This document shows positions 53,622 to 64,000 of a stretch of 64,000 nucleotides of DNA, piece by piece (the stretch's first letter is position 1; each line of letters opens with the position of its first letter). The DNA comes from Mesorhizobium sp. B2-1-8. Its GTDB lineage: Bacteria; Pseudomonadota; Alphaproteobacteria; Rhizobiales; Rhizobiaceae. Where the stretch lies: assembly GCF_006442545.2 (NCBI RefSeq), contig NZ_CP083952.1, positions 1,054,001 through 1,118,000 on the forward strand. The letters are read 5' to 3'. The notes beneath the pieces were generated by a model. That model ran no database searches, was not told the origin of the DNA, and saw only the letters and a list, made by a program, of their open reading frames with translations. Both the position numbers and the translations under genes were made by a program.

Positions 53622-55139
53622 ATGGCCGCAGGCAACACGGACATCAGACTTGGCGGCGCCGAAAAACATTTCGGCGCCGCCAATATTGACATCGTAAGAC
53701 TGAACGGTGCCGAAAAACATTTCGGCGCCGTCCGCGCGCTGGGCGGGGTGGATTTCCATGTCGGACCCGGCGAATGCGTCGGCCTCGTTGGCCATAACGG
53801 CGCCGGCAAGTCGACGCTGATGCACATGGTGGCCGGCACCTCGAAGCCCGACAGCGGGACGATCGGCGTGCATGGCGGCATCGAGGACAATTATTCCGTA
53901 TCGCGGGCACAGCAGCTCGGCATACGCTGCGTGTTCCAGGAACTGTCGCTGTGTCCCAATCTCAGCGTCGCCGAGAACACGCGCATCAACCATGCGTCGC
54001 TCTCCGGCTTCGGCTGGCGGCGCAAGGCCGCCGAGCTGATCGCCGCCAAGCTCGATGAGATCTTCCCGGACCATGGCATCTCGGCCTGGGACATTGTCGG
54101 CGATCTGTCGATCGGCCGGCGGCAGATGGTCGAGGTGGCGCGCGCCTTTACCGTGACGCAGGACCGGCTCGACCTGGTCATCCTCGACGAGCCGACCTCG
54201 TCGCTCGACGCGCACACGGCCGGCCAGCTGCTGGCCTTCGTGCGCCGCTTCGTCGCCGGCGGGAAAAGCTGCATCCTGATCTCACACGTGCTGGGTGAAG
54301 TGTTGCGGAACGCTGACCGGATCGTGGTGATGCGCGACGGCAAGATGGTGGCGTCGGACCCGGCTGGTGCCTTCGATCGCGACCGGCTGGTGACGGTGAT
54401 GGGTGGGGCGGCGGCGCGCGAGAAGACCGCCGCACAGGCCGCTGCCGCCAAGGCAGGCGCCAGACCGCTGCGCGTCCGGGCGCGGCCCGCCGGGCAGACC
54501 GACGGCAAGGACCTTGTCGCCTGCGGGGGCGAGATCATCGGCCTTGCCGGGCTGGCCGGCCACGGACAGACCGACTTGCTGCTGCGGATCTTCGACGCCG
54601 CCGCACGCGCCAAGGCCGGCATCGAGGTCACGGCGCCGGTGGCGCTGGTGGCGGGGGACCGCCAGTCGGACGGTATTTTCCCGCAATGGTCGATTGCACA
54701 GAATATCGGCATCCGTTCGCTGGCGCGTCTGCGTAACGGGTTGCTGATCTCGCCGCGCCGCGAGGCGGAGCTCGCCGATGCCTGGAAGAAGAAGATCGGC
54801 ATCCGCACGCCCGACATGAACAACAACATCTTCTCGCTATCGGGCGGCAACCAGCAGAAGGCCCTGTTTGCCCGTGCGCTGGGCTCCGATGCCGAAATCG
54901 TGCTGATGGACGATCCGATGCGCGGCGTCGACATCGGCACCAAGCTGGAGGTCTACGACCTCGTGCGCGAGGAGGCGGGTCGCGGCCGTACTTTCCTCTG
55001 GTACACGACCGAAACCGAAGAGCTCGACAATTGCGACCACATCTATGTCTTCAAGAACGGCCGCATCGTTGCCAATCTGACGCGCGACGAACTGACCGAA
55101 GAGAAGATCATCCAATCCTCCTTCGGCGATGCGGCCTGA
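53622..55139 (+). CDS. Sugar ABC transporter ATP-binding protein (two-domain, CUT2)
   Basis: A 505-residue RbsA-type ATPase. The first domain has Walker [11 protein letters not shown] (about 57-66), a variant signature [17 protein letters not shown] and Walker [13 protein letters not shown]. The second has a degenerate Walker A ([14 protein letters not shown]), signature [17 protein letters not shown] and Walker [14 protein letters not shown], as is normal for CUT2. ATG 53622 is used. Residues about 6-36 are a near-tandem duplication (GAEKHFGA twice), so the native start may lie near the second copy. Confidence 0.92.
   Translation: MAAGNTDIRLGGAEKHFGAANIDIVRLNGAEKHFGAVRALGGVDFHVGPGECVGLVGHNGAGKSTLMHMVAGTSKPDSGTIGVHGGIEDNYSVSRAQQLGIRCVFQELSLCPNLSVAENTRINHASLSGFGWRRKAAELIAAKLDEIFPDHGISAWDIVGDLSIGRRQMVEVARAFTVTQDRLDLVILDEPTSSLDAHTAGQLLAFVRRFVAGGKSCILISHVLGEVLRNADRIVVMRDGKMVASDPAGAFDRDRLVTVMGGAAAREKTAAQAAAAKAGARPLRVRARPAGQTDGKDLVACGGEIIGLAGLAGHGQTDLLLRIFDAAARAKAGIEVTAPVALVAGDRQSDGIFPQWSIAQNIGIRSLARLRNGLLISPRREAELADAWKKKIGIRTPDMNNNIFSLSGGNQQKALFARALGSDAEIVLMDDPMRGVDIGTKLEVYDLVREEAGRGRTFLWYTTETEELDNCDHIYVFKNGRIVANLTRDELTEEKIIQSSFGDAA
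53658..53729 (+). repeat. Tandem duplication in the ABC ATPase N-terminus
   Basis: A 21-base segment coding AEKHFGA occurs at 53658-53678 and exactly again at 53709-53729, with flanking similarity over about 48-51 bases. Each copy is also a hairpin: GGCGCCGAAA / TTTCGGCGCC around AACA in the first copy. Confidence 0.8.
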
Positions 55140-55140
55140 A

Positions 55141-56121
55141 ATGACGGCGACGCCGATCGACAATGGCTTCAAGGGATCGGCGGCACGCAACGCGGCGGCG
55201 CGGGCGCGGCTGTTGCGCGGCCTGCTGCCGGCGCTTTCGCTGGCGCTGGTGTTGGCGGCAATCGCCTGGCTCAACCCGCGCGCCATCAGCTACTTCGGCT
55301 TCAGCCTGATGCTGAACCTGGCGATTCCGATCGCGCTGGCGACAATCGCGCAGATGTTCGTCATCGCCGGCAACGAGCTCGATCTCTCGATCGGCACCTT
55401 TGTCGGCTTTGTCGGCTGCGTCACCGCGACATGGCTGAAGGACGCACCGCTTATCGGCGTCGCGATACTGCTCGGGTCGATCGGCATCTATGCGCTGCTC
55501 GGCGCGCTGATCCATCTGCGCAACCTGCCTTCCATCGTGGTGACGCTCGGCATGAGTTTCGTCTGGCAGGGGCTGGCCATCCTCGTCCTGCCAAAGCCCG
55601 GCGGCAAGGCGCCGGACTGGCTGCTGGCGATCATGTCGTTTAAGCCGCCTTTCATTCCGTTTCCGATCATCGCCGCGCTGCTGATCGCGGCGGTCGTGCA
55701 TTTCGGCCTGATGCGCACCTCGTACGGCGTGATCCTGCGCGGCTCCGGCGGCAATCCGGCGGCGCTGCGGCGGGCCGGCTGGTCGCTGCTCAAGACCAAG
55801 ATCGTGCTGTTTGCGCTTGCCGGCCTCTTCGGCGTGCTGTCGGGCATGGCGCTGATCGGCATCACCACCTCCGCGGATGCCAATATCGGCAATGGTTACA
55901 CGCTGCTGGCCATCGCCGGCGTCATCCTCGGTGGCGGCGAGTTCGTCGGCGGCCGGGTCTCGCCGATCGGCGCTGTCATTGGCGCGCTGACGCTGGCGCT
56001 GGCCGCCTCGCCGCTGCTCACCTTCATGCACATTCCGCCCGACTGGCAGGTGGCGGCCAACGGCGCCATCCTGATCATCGTGCTGGCGGCGCGGGTGCTG
56101 ATCAGCCGCAGGGAAAGGTGA
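55141..56121 (+). CDS. Sugar ABC transporter permease 1 (CUT2)
   Basis: An RbsC-type permease of 326 residues with eight to ten helices: LNPRAISYFGFSLMLNLAIP, the family block IAGNELDLSIGTFVGFVGCV, LPSIVVTLGMSFVWQGLAIL and GGGEFVGGRVSPIGAVIG. ATG 55141 is used, one base past the ATPase stop; ATG 55129 inside the ATPase is an alternative. It pairs with the permease at 56125 to form the heterodimeric pore. Confidence 0.92.
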   Translation: MTATPIDNGFKGSAARNAAARARLLRGLLPALSLALVLAAIAWLNPRAISYFGFSLMLNLAIPIALATIAQMFVIAGNELDLSIGTFVGFVGCVTATWLKDAPLIGVAILLGSIGIYALLGALIHLRNLPSIVVTLGMSFVWQGLAILVLPKPGGKAPDWLLAIMSFKPPFIPFPIIAALLIAAVVHFGLMRTSYGVILRGSGGNPAALRRAGWSLLKTKIVLFALAGLFGVLSGMALIGITTSADANIGNGYTLLAIAGVILGGGEFVGGRVSPIGAVIGALTLALAASPLLTFMHIPPDWQVAANGAILIIVLAARVLISRRER

Positions 56122-56124
56122 GCG

Positions 56125-57072
56125 ATGGCTTCGCTGAAAACGCTGCTCACAAAACCCTGGATCTGGTCGTTTGTCGGCGCGCTGCTGGTGTGGCTGGCGA
56201 CGATCGCCTTCACCGGCGGCTATGGCGGCGGCGGCATGGTCACGGCCGCATTGTCGCTTGCCGTGTTCACCGTCATCGTCGGCGTCGGCCAGATGTTCGT
56301 CATCACGCTCGGACCCGGCAATGTCGACCTGTCGTTGCCAGCCAATATCGGCCTGGCAAGCGCGGTTGCCATGAAGGTGATGGGCGGCAGCGATGCCATG
56401 ATCGTGGTCGGATTGCTGGCGGCGCTCGCCTGCGGTGCCGCGATCGGCGCCATCAACTATCTGCTGATCTGGGCGCTGCGCATTCCGCCGATCATCGCGA
56501 CGCTGTCGGCGAGCTTCATCATCCAGTCGGTCGATATCAGTTATGGGCGCGGGCTGCAGATCAAGCCGCCGCCGGGCTTCGCCGATTTCACCAACTGGCA
56601 GGTGCTGGGCATTCCCGTGCTGGCGATCCTGACCGTGCTGTTCACTATCGGCGCGGCCATCGCCCTGCAGCGCATGATCTACGGCCGCTCAGTGCTGGCG
56701 ATCGGCCAGAACATCCGCGCCGCCTGGCTGGCGGGTGTCAAGGTCGGGCGCATCCGCTTCCTCACCTACACGCTGTCGGGGGCGCTCGGCGGCATCGACG
56801 GCGCGCTGCTCGCCGGCTATTTCCGCGGCGCCAATGTCGATATCGGCAATGAATATTTGCTCGCCTCGATCGCAGTGGTCGTCATCGGCGGCACATCGGT
56901 GGCCGGCGGCAAGGCCAATGTGCCCGGCGTCTGGGGTGCGGCGCTGTTCCTGGTGCTGCTTTTGACCATGCTCAACACATTCGGCGTCAGCGCCGGCGTG
57001 CGGCTTTTGCTGACCGGGCTGATCATCGTAGGGGTAATCACGGCGGCCGGTGGTGAGAAGGCGGTGCGCTGA
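56125..57072 (+). CDS. Sugar ABC transporter permease 2 (CUT2)
   Basis: A second RbsC-like permease, 315 residues: VFTVIVGVGQMFVITLGPGN, then VDLSLPANIGLASAVAMKVM, IPPIIATLSASFIIQSVDIS and VVIGGTSVAGGKANVPGVWG. It has the same fold as permease 1 but is clearly divergent, as in two-permease CUT2 systems. It starts three bases after permease 1. The C-terminus AAGGEKAVR ends the operon. Confidence 0.92.
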   Translation: MASLKTLLTKPWIWSFVGALLVWLATIAFTGGYGGGGMVTAALSLAVFTVIVGVGQMFVITLGPGNVDLSLPANIGLASAVAMKVMGGSDAMIVVGLLAALACGAAIGAINYLLIWALRIPPIIATLSASFIIQSVDISYGRGLQIKPPPGFADFTNWQVLGIPVLAILTVLFTIGAAIALQRMIYGRSVLAIGQNIRAAWLAGVKVGRIRFLTYTLSGALGGIDGALLAGYFRGANVDIGNEYLLASIAVVVIGGTSVAGGKANVPGVWGAALFLVLLLTMLNTFGVSAGVRLLLTGLIIVGVITAAGGEKAVR

Positions 57073-57192
57073 CCGCAACGTCTACGGCGCGACCGCGGCC
57101 TGTCGGGCCAACAATTGGACCAGCCGGTTCCCATTTGTAACGTGGCCTAGTAAACCGGTCCGCGATCTCAGTCGGTCTCGGGAGGGCTCCGC

Positions 57193-59265
<2,073 letters not shown>

Positions 59266-59270
59266 CCGAG

Positions 59271-59678
59271 CTATCCCCGATCCCGTTCGAGCATGCAGTC
59301 GGCGCAGCGGCCGTTGACCTCTATGCTCGTCGCCTCGATGTCAAAGCGTTCGCGCGCGGCCCATTCGGCGAGCCGGCGGTCAGTGATGTCGTCGCTGAAT
59401 TCGGTGACCCGGCCGCATTGTTCACAGACCGCCAGGATCGTGGTTCTCGGACCATGGGAATGCCGACCGGCGCAGGGCACGAAAGCATTGAGGCTTTCGA
59501 CCTTGTGAACCGCGCCATTCTCGATGAGCTTCTTGACCGCCCGGTAGACCTGTACCGGTGATTTGATGCCATGCGGCCTGATATCGCTCAGAATGTCGTA
59601 GGCGCTGACCGGCCTGCCGGCGCGTGAAATGGCCGCCAGCACCAGCTTCTGGTTCCGGGTGAGTTCAGGATCTGTCAT
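59271..59678 (-). CDS. zur: Zinc uptake regulator, Fur family
   Basis: Zn-sensing repressor of znu genes, 135 residues. The N-terminal winged helix (MTDPELTRNQKLVLAAISRA, PVQVYRAVKKLIENGAVHKV) is followed by a metal-binding domain with CAGRHSHGPRTTILAVCEQCG and the terminal CADC. The CxxC pairs hold structural zinc and HSH-type residues sense it. The start overlaps the end of znuB by 14 bases, so it is made with the transporter and can feed back on it. Confidence 0.9.
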   Translation of the reverse strand: MTDPELTRNQKLVLAAISRAGRPVSAYDILSDIRPHGIKSPVQVYRAVKKLIENGAVHKVESLNAFVPCAGRHSHGPRTTILAVCEQCGRVTEFSDDITDRRLAEWAARERFDIEATSIEVNGRCADCMLERDRG

Positions 59679-60489
59679 CGGCGGCCGGGCGTCGGGCCAT
59701 CGAGCGTTGCGCGATGCCGCTGACCAGATAGGCTGATGTACCCAGCGCGGTGATCCAGAAACTCGTCGGCCAGTCGGTCAGGTAGGCAAGCGACAGGCTG
59801 ATCCAGGCGATGGTGACGGCCAATGCCATCGAGATCGTTATGCCGGCGAGTACCCCTTGCGTCAGTCGAAGCGCGGTCGCGGCGGGAGCCACCATCAACG
59901 CGAAGACAAGCAGCACGCCGACGATTTGTACAGCTTCCGAAGTGGCGAAGGCGACGAGCACCATGAAAAGGGTCGAGACGAGGTTGAGGGGCACGCCCCT
60001 TGCCTCGGCGAGTTCCGGTTGCAGGCTGGCGAACAGCAGTGGCCGGGCGATCAGCACCAAAGCGACCAGGATCGCTACCGCCAGCGCCGCGAGCACGATG
60101 ACGGTGCGCAGGCTGATGCCCAGAACATTGCCGAACAGCACGTTGGTCGCCTGCGAGGCGAAGGCGGTATAGAAATGCAGGAACAGAAGGCCGAGGCCGA
60201 GCGACAGCGTCAGCACGATGCCGATGGCGACGTCGCGATGCGCGCGCTCGCCAAGCAGGCCGATACCGATGCCGGCGACGACGGTGAACACGGTCAGGCC
60301 GAAGAACGGCGACAGCCCGATGAGGCCGGCGCCGGTGGCGCCGGGGAAGCCGACATGAGCGAGCGCATGGCCGGCGAAGGTCTGGCCCCTGAGCACCAGG
60401 AAATAGCCGACCGCGCCGGCGACGATGCCGACCACCGTGCAGGCATAGAAGGCGTTGCGCATGAATTCATAGTCAAAGATCGTGGACAT
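59665..60489 (-). CDS. znuB: Zinc ABC transporter permease
   Basis: Membrane subunit of the zinc importer, 274 residues with about eight helices: FMRNAFYACTVVGIVAGAVG, LRGQTFAGHALAHVGFPGA, the long helix pair around LLFLHFYTAFASQATNVLFG and IVGVLLVFALMVAPAATALR. ATG 60489 gives the family start MSTIFDYEFMRNA; a longer frame begins upstream. It overlaps znuC at its 5' end and zur at its 3' end. Confidence 0.92.
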   Translation of the reverse strand: MSTIFDYEFMRNAFYACTVVGIVAGAVGYFLVLRGQTFAGHALAHVGFPGATGAGLIGLSPFFGLTVFTVVAGIGIGLLGERAHRDVAIGIVLTLSLGLGLLFLHFYTAFASQATNVLFGNVLGISLRTVIVLAALAVAILVALVLIARPLLFASLQPELAEARGVPLNLVSTLFMVLVAFATSEAVQIVGVLLVFALMVAPAATALRLTQGVLAGITISMALAVTIAWISLSLAYLTDWPTSFWITALGTSAYLVSGIAQRSMARRPAADDRS

Positions 60490-61267
60490 GCGCCTCGCTT
60501 TCCAGTTCCACATCGTCGGCCATCACGAAGATGCGCCCGGCGACCCGAACGACATTGATCGACGTGCCGTAGAGTTCCGACAGCACCGGCCCGCTGATGA
60601 CCTCGTCGACACTGCCGATCGCGGCCTTGCCGTTGCCGAGGTAGAGCACACGATCGACGGCGCGCAGCAGCGGGTTGATCTCGTGCGAGCAGAACAGCAC
60701 CGCGATGCCGAGCCGCTCGCCGATCTCGTGCACGAGGTCGATGATCGTCCGCTGGTGCGCCGCGTCGAGGCTGATCAGCGGCTCGTCGAGCAACAGGAGC
60801 TTGGGGTCACCGATCAGCGCCTGGGCGATCAGGATACGCTGGCGCTCGCCGCCGGATAGCTCTGCAAGCGGACGCCGGGCGAGGTCGCTCGCTCCGACGG
60901 CTTCGAGCGCTTTCCAGGCGGCTTCCTTCTCGGCGGCGGAAGCGACCGGCCAACCCCAGCGGTGGCCGCCGGCCGCGATGAGGACGAAATCCAGGCCGCT
61001 GATCCCCGTCTGGGTCAGGGCACGCCGCGCCTGCGGCATGTAGCCGATATCAGCGTTGCCGCGCGTCGGCGGTTTGCCGAGCACCGAAATGGCGCCGCCG
61101 GCCGGCTTGATGAGGCCGAGGATGGCGCGCAGCATCGTCGTCTTGCCGGCGCCATTGGCGCCGAGCAAGCCGACAAAGGCGCCTTGCGGAATCGAAAAGG
61201 AGACGTCGGACAAAACCCGGCGTCCCCCATAGGTCAGCGTGACCTTGGCGAACTCAATTGCATTCAT
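60473..61267 (-). CDS. znuC: Zinc ABC transporter ATP-binding protein
   Basis: ATPase of the zinc importer, 264 residues. Walker A is GLLGANGAGKTTMLRA, the Q-loop region is IGYMPQARRAL, the signature is LAELSGGERQRILIAQAL and Walker B is LLLLDEPLISLD. The C-terminal tail VELESEAHVHDL has histidines, as often in metal transporters. It follows znuA by ten bases and overlaps znuB by 17. Confidence 0.93.
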   Translation of the reverse strand: MNAIEFAKVTLTYGGRRVLSDVSFSIPQGAFVGLLGANGAGKTTMLRAILGLIKPAGGAISVLGKPPTRGNADIGYMPQARRALTQTGISGLDFVLIAAGGHRWGWPVASAAEKEAAWKALEAVGASDLARRPLAELSGGERQRILIAQALIGDPKLLLLDEPLISLDAAHQRTIIDLVHEIGERLGIAVLFCSHEINPLLRAVDRVLYLGNGKAAIGSVDEVISGPVLSELYGTSINVVRVAGRIFVMADDVELESEAHVHDL

Positions 61268-61277
61268 TCGGTCACGT

Positions 61278-62159
61278 TCATTGTGTGCGGGCTGCGAGCG
61301 CCTTCTGGACCGCGTCGATCTGGCCGCCGAACCAGCTCTGGATCGTCTTGCCGGCGGGCTCCGTTTCGGTGACGCCGATAACGGTGACCTTGTTCTGCTT
61401 GGCGAGGTCGAGAAGCCGGGTCGTCGCCGGATCGGTCACCTGCGAATTGTAGAACAGGATCTTGGCCGAACCATCCTTCAGGCTGTTTTCGAATGCCGCG
61501 ACCTGTGTCGCGCTTGGCTCGGCGTCGTTCATCACCGTGACCTGGAAATCATAATTCAGCATCTTGAGGCCGAGCGCCTCGGCCATGTAGCCGAACACAG
61601 GTTCGGTGGCGGTCACCTCGGTGCCGGCATAGGCTTTCTTGACGGCTGCGATTTCCTTGTCGATGCCGTCGAGCGAGGCCTGGAATTGCTTGAGATTGGC
61701 CTCGTAATGCGCCGCGTTGGCGGGATCGCGCTTCGACAGCTCGGCGGCGAGCGTCTTGGCGACCGCCGGCAGCGTCGTCGGGTTGTACCAGAGATGCGGG
61801 TTGTCGCCTGACTTCTTGCCGATCAGGTCGGCGGCGACGATGGCCGTGCGGTCCGGCTTGCTCGATGCGGCGAGCAGCTTGTCCATCCATGGGTCGTAGT
61901 CGGCGCCGTTATAGATGATGACCTTGGCATCGGCGATGGTGCGCGCCGTCGACGGGCTGGTCTCGAAGAGATGCGGATCGTCGTCGGGATTGGACAGGAT
62001 GCTGGTGACGGCGACATGGCTGCCGCCGATCTGACGAGCAAGATCGCCATAGAAATTCTCGGCGGCAACGATGTTCAGCTTGTCTTCTGCCCGGGCAATG
62101 GTGCCGGTCAGCAGCGGCGCCGCAACCAGCAGCGCGGCCAGGAAGGGAAGGGAACGCAT
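61278..62159 (-). CDS. znuA: Zinc ABC transporter substrate-binding protein
   Basis: Periplasmic metal-binding lipocalin-like cluster A-I protein of 293 residues with a Sec signal (MRSLPFLAALLVAAPLLTGTIARA). The mature part begins NIVAAENFYGDLARQIGG, and metal ligands are expected at the His of DDDPHLFETSP and of GDNPHLWYNP. No His-rich loop is present, so it is the loopless type. Zinc is assigned from zur and the operon; manganese cannot be excluded by sequence alone. The ATG at 62159 has AAAGGAG upstream; an in-frame start farther out lies in the regulatory region. Confidence 0.9.
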   Translation of the reverse strand: MRSLPFLAALLVAAPLLTGTIARAEDKLNIVAAENFYGDLARQIGGSHVAVTSILSNPDDDPHLFETSPSTARTIADAKVIIYNGADYDPWMDKLLAASSKPDRTAIVAADLIGKKSGDNPHLWYNPTTLPAVAKTLAAELSKRDPANAAHYEANLKQFQASLDGIDKEIAAVKKAYAGTEVTATEPVFGYMAEALGLKMLNYDFQVTVMNDAEPSATQVAAFENSLKDGSAKILFYNSQVTDPATTRLLDLAKQNKVTVIGVTETEPAGKTIQSWFGGQIDAVQKALAARTQ

Positions 62160-62229
62160 CCTTGGTCTCCTTTGGAAAGTCGGGGGCGGACTCAATACAC
62201 CGCCATGCGTGTCACGTTGTGGCATATCC

Positions 62230-62242
62230 GTTACAGTATAAC
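62230..62242 (-). promoter_or_regulatory. Zur box candidate upstream of znuA
   Basis: GTTACAGTATAAC at 62230-62242 matches the rhizobial Zur core GTTATA-N-TATAAC with one substitution, 71 bases before znuA. It is well placed for repression of znuACB-zur by zinc-loaded Zur; the regulator is encoded at the end of the same operon. Confidence 0.6.
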
Positions 62243-62418
62243 GTTTACGGTAGAAATCCGAGACGATCAATGGCACTTTCCGATGCAGCCATGTTTGGCG
62301 GACACAAAACCGTGACCTCGGTCAGCATGGCAAAGCCATTCGGGATTGGCCGAAGCGATCGATGTCTCCCGCCCATCGCCGAAGCATGCGGTCCGTCAGC
62401 ACGGACGCATCCGACCCT

Positions 62419-63234
62419 TCAATTCCTTATCCGCGCGTCGATGATCTCGACGAAGCGGGCGAAGAGGCCGGCCTGCGACTTGATCTTGAGCTTGCGGTAG
62501 ATGTTGCGGCGATGGACCTTCACGGTTCCCGGCACGATGCGCATCGCCCTGGCGATCGATTCCGTCGAATGGCCCTGCAGCACCAGGTCGACGACGTGCT
62601 TTTCGCGCGGCGTCAGCGACAGGCTTTTCCAGATATGGGCGCGGTCGAATTCGTTGACCGCGGCTATTTCCGCGTCCTGCTTCGTCTCGGCTGGTTCGTC
62701 GGCGGGGAGGGCAGGCCAGCGCAATCGGATGAAGCTGATCACCGCCGGCGCCATGTCGCGCAGCAGCCTGGCATCGGCGGTGCCGAACGGGCCGGAAGCG
62801 CTGAGCCGCATCAGCGACAGCACCAGCGCGTCCTTGCCAGGCAGCGGCACGAAGAAGCCGACCTCCTCGGCCAGTTTGGTCTGGCTGTAGTAGGAGCGAA
62901 AATATTCGCTGGCGTAGAAACGATCAGGCGCGAGTTCCCGCATGCGCCAGAAGCCTTCCTTGCGCTCGACCGCCGCGTGATGGAACGGGTCGAGCAAATA
63001 AGGGCCTTCCTGGTAGAGCGCGACGAAGACGTGGCTTTCGGCCGGTGTGAAGGTCTCGAACAGCAGTGGCGGTCGTGAGGCGCCGCGATAGCCGAAGATC
63101 ACGCAGTGGTCGAAGCCGACATGCCGCCGCAGCCAATCGACCATCGCTTGACCGAACAGGTCGCCGCTCGCTTCCCGCGTCGCCGCGACAAGGGTGGCGA
63201 GCCGGCTGTATTCGTCGTTGCGGGAAGCGCTCAA
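62419..63234 (-). CDS. LuxR-family transcriptional regulator
   Basis: A 271-residue regulator with an N-terminal sensing region (LFGQAMVDWLRRHVGFDHCV, FVALYQEGPYLLDPFHHAAV) and a C-terminal LuxR helix-turn-helix (SLTPREKHVVDLVLQGHSTE, SIARAMRIVPGTVKVHRRNI). The N-terminus is not a recognisable acyl-homoserine-lactone domain. TTG 63234 with AGGGGG upstream is preferred; ATG 63300 would put the palindrome at 63267 inside the gene. It is divergent from a PotA-type ATPase, which it may control. Confidence 0.85.
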   Translation of the reverse strand: MSASRNDEYSRLATLVAATREASGDLFGQAMVDWLRRHVGFDHCVIFGYRGASRPPLLFETFTPAESHVFVALYQEGPYLLDPFHHAAVERKEGFWRMRELAPDRFYASEYFRSYYSQTKLAEEVGFFVPLPGKDALVLSLMRLSASGPFGTADARLLRDMAPAVISFIRLRWPALPADEPAETKQDAEIAAVNEFDRAHIWKSLSLTPREKHVVDLVLQGHSTESIARAMRIVPGTVKVHRRNIYRKLKIKSQAGLFARFVEIIDARIRN

Positions 63235-63266
63235 CCCATACCCCCTGAAACGAGAAAATAGATCAG

Positions 63267-63288
63267 ATATACCACCTGCGAGGTATAT
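63267..63288. promoter_or_regulatory. Palindrome between luxR-type gene and ABC ATPase
   Basis: ATATACC (63267-63273) and GGTATAT (63282-63288) form a perfect 7-base inverted repeat with an 8-base spacer, in the gap between the divergent LuxR and ABC transporter genes. It is a likely operator of one or both; the binding protein is unknown. Confidence 0.5.
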
Positions 63289-63347
63289 ACTAGCTGCCAT
63301 TGGCTCTGCTAGCGTCTTGAAATCGCATCGTCCTGGAGCCCGCAGCC

Positions 63348-64000
63348 TTGACCGCAGTGCCCGACATCGAGTTTCGCGGCGTCACCAAGCGCTATGGCGC
63401 GGTGACCGCCGTCAGCGGCATAGATCTTGCCATACCGCCTTCCGCCTTCGTTGCGCTGCTCGGACCGTCCGGCTGCGGCAAGACGACCTGCCTGCGCATG
63501 ATCGGCGGTTTCGAGCAGCCGAGCGAAGGCCAGGTGTTCATCCGCGGCCAGGACATGGCCGGCACGCCGCCCTACCGGCGGCCGGTCAACATGGTGTTCC
63601 AGCAATACGCGCTGTTTCCGCATCTCGACGTGGAAGCTAATGTTTCCTACGGGCTGCGCCAGGCGAGGCCACGGCTGTCGTCGCGCGAGATAGGCCGGCG
63701 GGCCGGCGAAGCGCTCGAAATGGTGCGGCTCGCCGGCTATGGCGACCGCAAGATCCACGAACTGTCCGGCGGCCAACAGCAGCGTGTGGCGCTGGCGCGG
63801 GCGCTGGTCAACAAGCCGGCGGTGCTGTTGCTCGACGAGCCGCTGGCGGCGCTCGACAAGAAGCTGCGCACCGACATGCAGATCGAGCTGCAGAACCTGC
63901 AGCGCGAGATCGGCATCACCTTCGTGCTGGTCACCCACGACCAGGAGGAAGCGCTGTCGATGAGCGATTTCGTCTGCGTCATGAATGGCGGCCGCATCGT
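63348..64000 (+). CDS. ABC transporter ATP-binding protein, PotA type (partial)
   Basis: 217 complete codons are visible before the right edge. The ATPase has Walker A LLGPSGCGKTTCLRMIGG, the Q-loop NMVFQQYALFPHLDVEANVS, signature HELSGGQQQRVALARALVNK, Walker B LLLDEPLAALDKKLR and VTHDQEEALSMSD. The PotA/CysA group suggests polyamine or similar import. The TTG at 63348 has TGGAG upstream; GTG 63357 is possible. The rest of the operon lies outside the window. It is divergent from the LuxR regulator. Confidence 0.92.
   Translation, partial: MTAVPDIEFRGVTKRYGAVTAVSGIDLAIPPSAFVALLGPSGCGKTTCLRMIGGFEQPSEGQVFIRGQDMAGTPPYRRPVNMVFQQYALFPHLDVEANVSYGLRQARPRLSSREIGRRAGEALEMVRLAGYGDRKIHELSGGQQQRVALARALVNKPAVLLLDEPLAALDKKLRTDMQIELQNLQREIGITFVLVTHDQEEALSMSDFVCVMNGGRI

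Overview
The window looks like chromosomal DNA of an alphaproteobacterium of the order Hyphomicrobiales, most probably Mesorhizobium or a close relative in the Phyllobacteriaceae. Reasons: high GC, a MucR/Ros-type regulator, DUF1127, OhrR, a CenR-like response regulator, a heme cluster that carries an alphaproteobacterial mitofilin (Mic60) next to hemY, CtrA-type boxes (TTAA-N7-TTAAC), and several families of palindromic rhizobial intergenic repeats. The genus call is inference. About 65 protein genes are supported. I saw no rRNA, tRNA or CRISPR array.

Layout. 1-8.1 kb: edge of a TauE/SafE permease, rplS, the ohr/ohrR peroxide pair, an amino-acid ABC binding protein and permease split by a repeat, a methyltransferase, leuC, and a GGDEF cyclase followed by a decayed GGDEF tail. 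8.4-17.1 kb: two small envelope proteins around a CtrA-type box; the sdhCDAB operon with a DUF3052 gene between sdhA and sdhB; a nucleotidyltransferase whose N-terminus lies in a duplicated sdhB tail; YceH, OsmC, YCII and a TerB-like protein. 17.1-26.6 kb: ubiquinone-type hydroxylase, tesB, glnK-amtB behind a sigma-54-type promoter, ftsK behind a CtrA-type box, lolA, xthA. 26.6-31 kb: cNMP-binding protein, CenR-like regulator, L,D-transpeptidase, a G-rich octamer array, DUF1127 with a divergent LysR regulator. 30.3-35.1 kb: a minus-strand run tsaD-gpsA-YCII-EVE-methyltransferase-DUF1761-GT25. 35.2-41.3 kb: hemC-hemD-mic60-hemY-TerB-amidotransferase. 41.4-45.0 kb: small unknown gene, MFS transporter, aminotransferase, mucR.

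45.2-57.1 kb is the most distinctive part. Glucoamylase (GH15), gnd, zwf and a polyphosphate-type glucokinase all lie on the minus strand and together would take alpha-glucan through glucose and glucose-6-phosphate to the oxidative pentose phosphate pathway. An IS110-family element in the opposite orientation now separates the kinase from the other three. Divergent to this cluster is a complete ribose-type (CUT2) sugar ABC transporter. 57.2-64 kb: a FadJ-like beta-oxidation enzyme, a znuACB-zur zinc locus with a Zur-like box, a LuxR-type regulator and the start of a PotA-type ABC ATPase that runs off the right edge.

No wholly new system is evident. The best leads are the IS110 insertion with its probable guide-RNA region, the octamer array with G-quadruplex potential, the sdhB-tail duplication, the DUF3052 gene inside the sdh operon, and the mosaic palindromic repeats.
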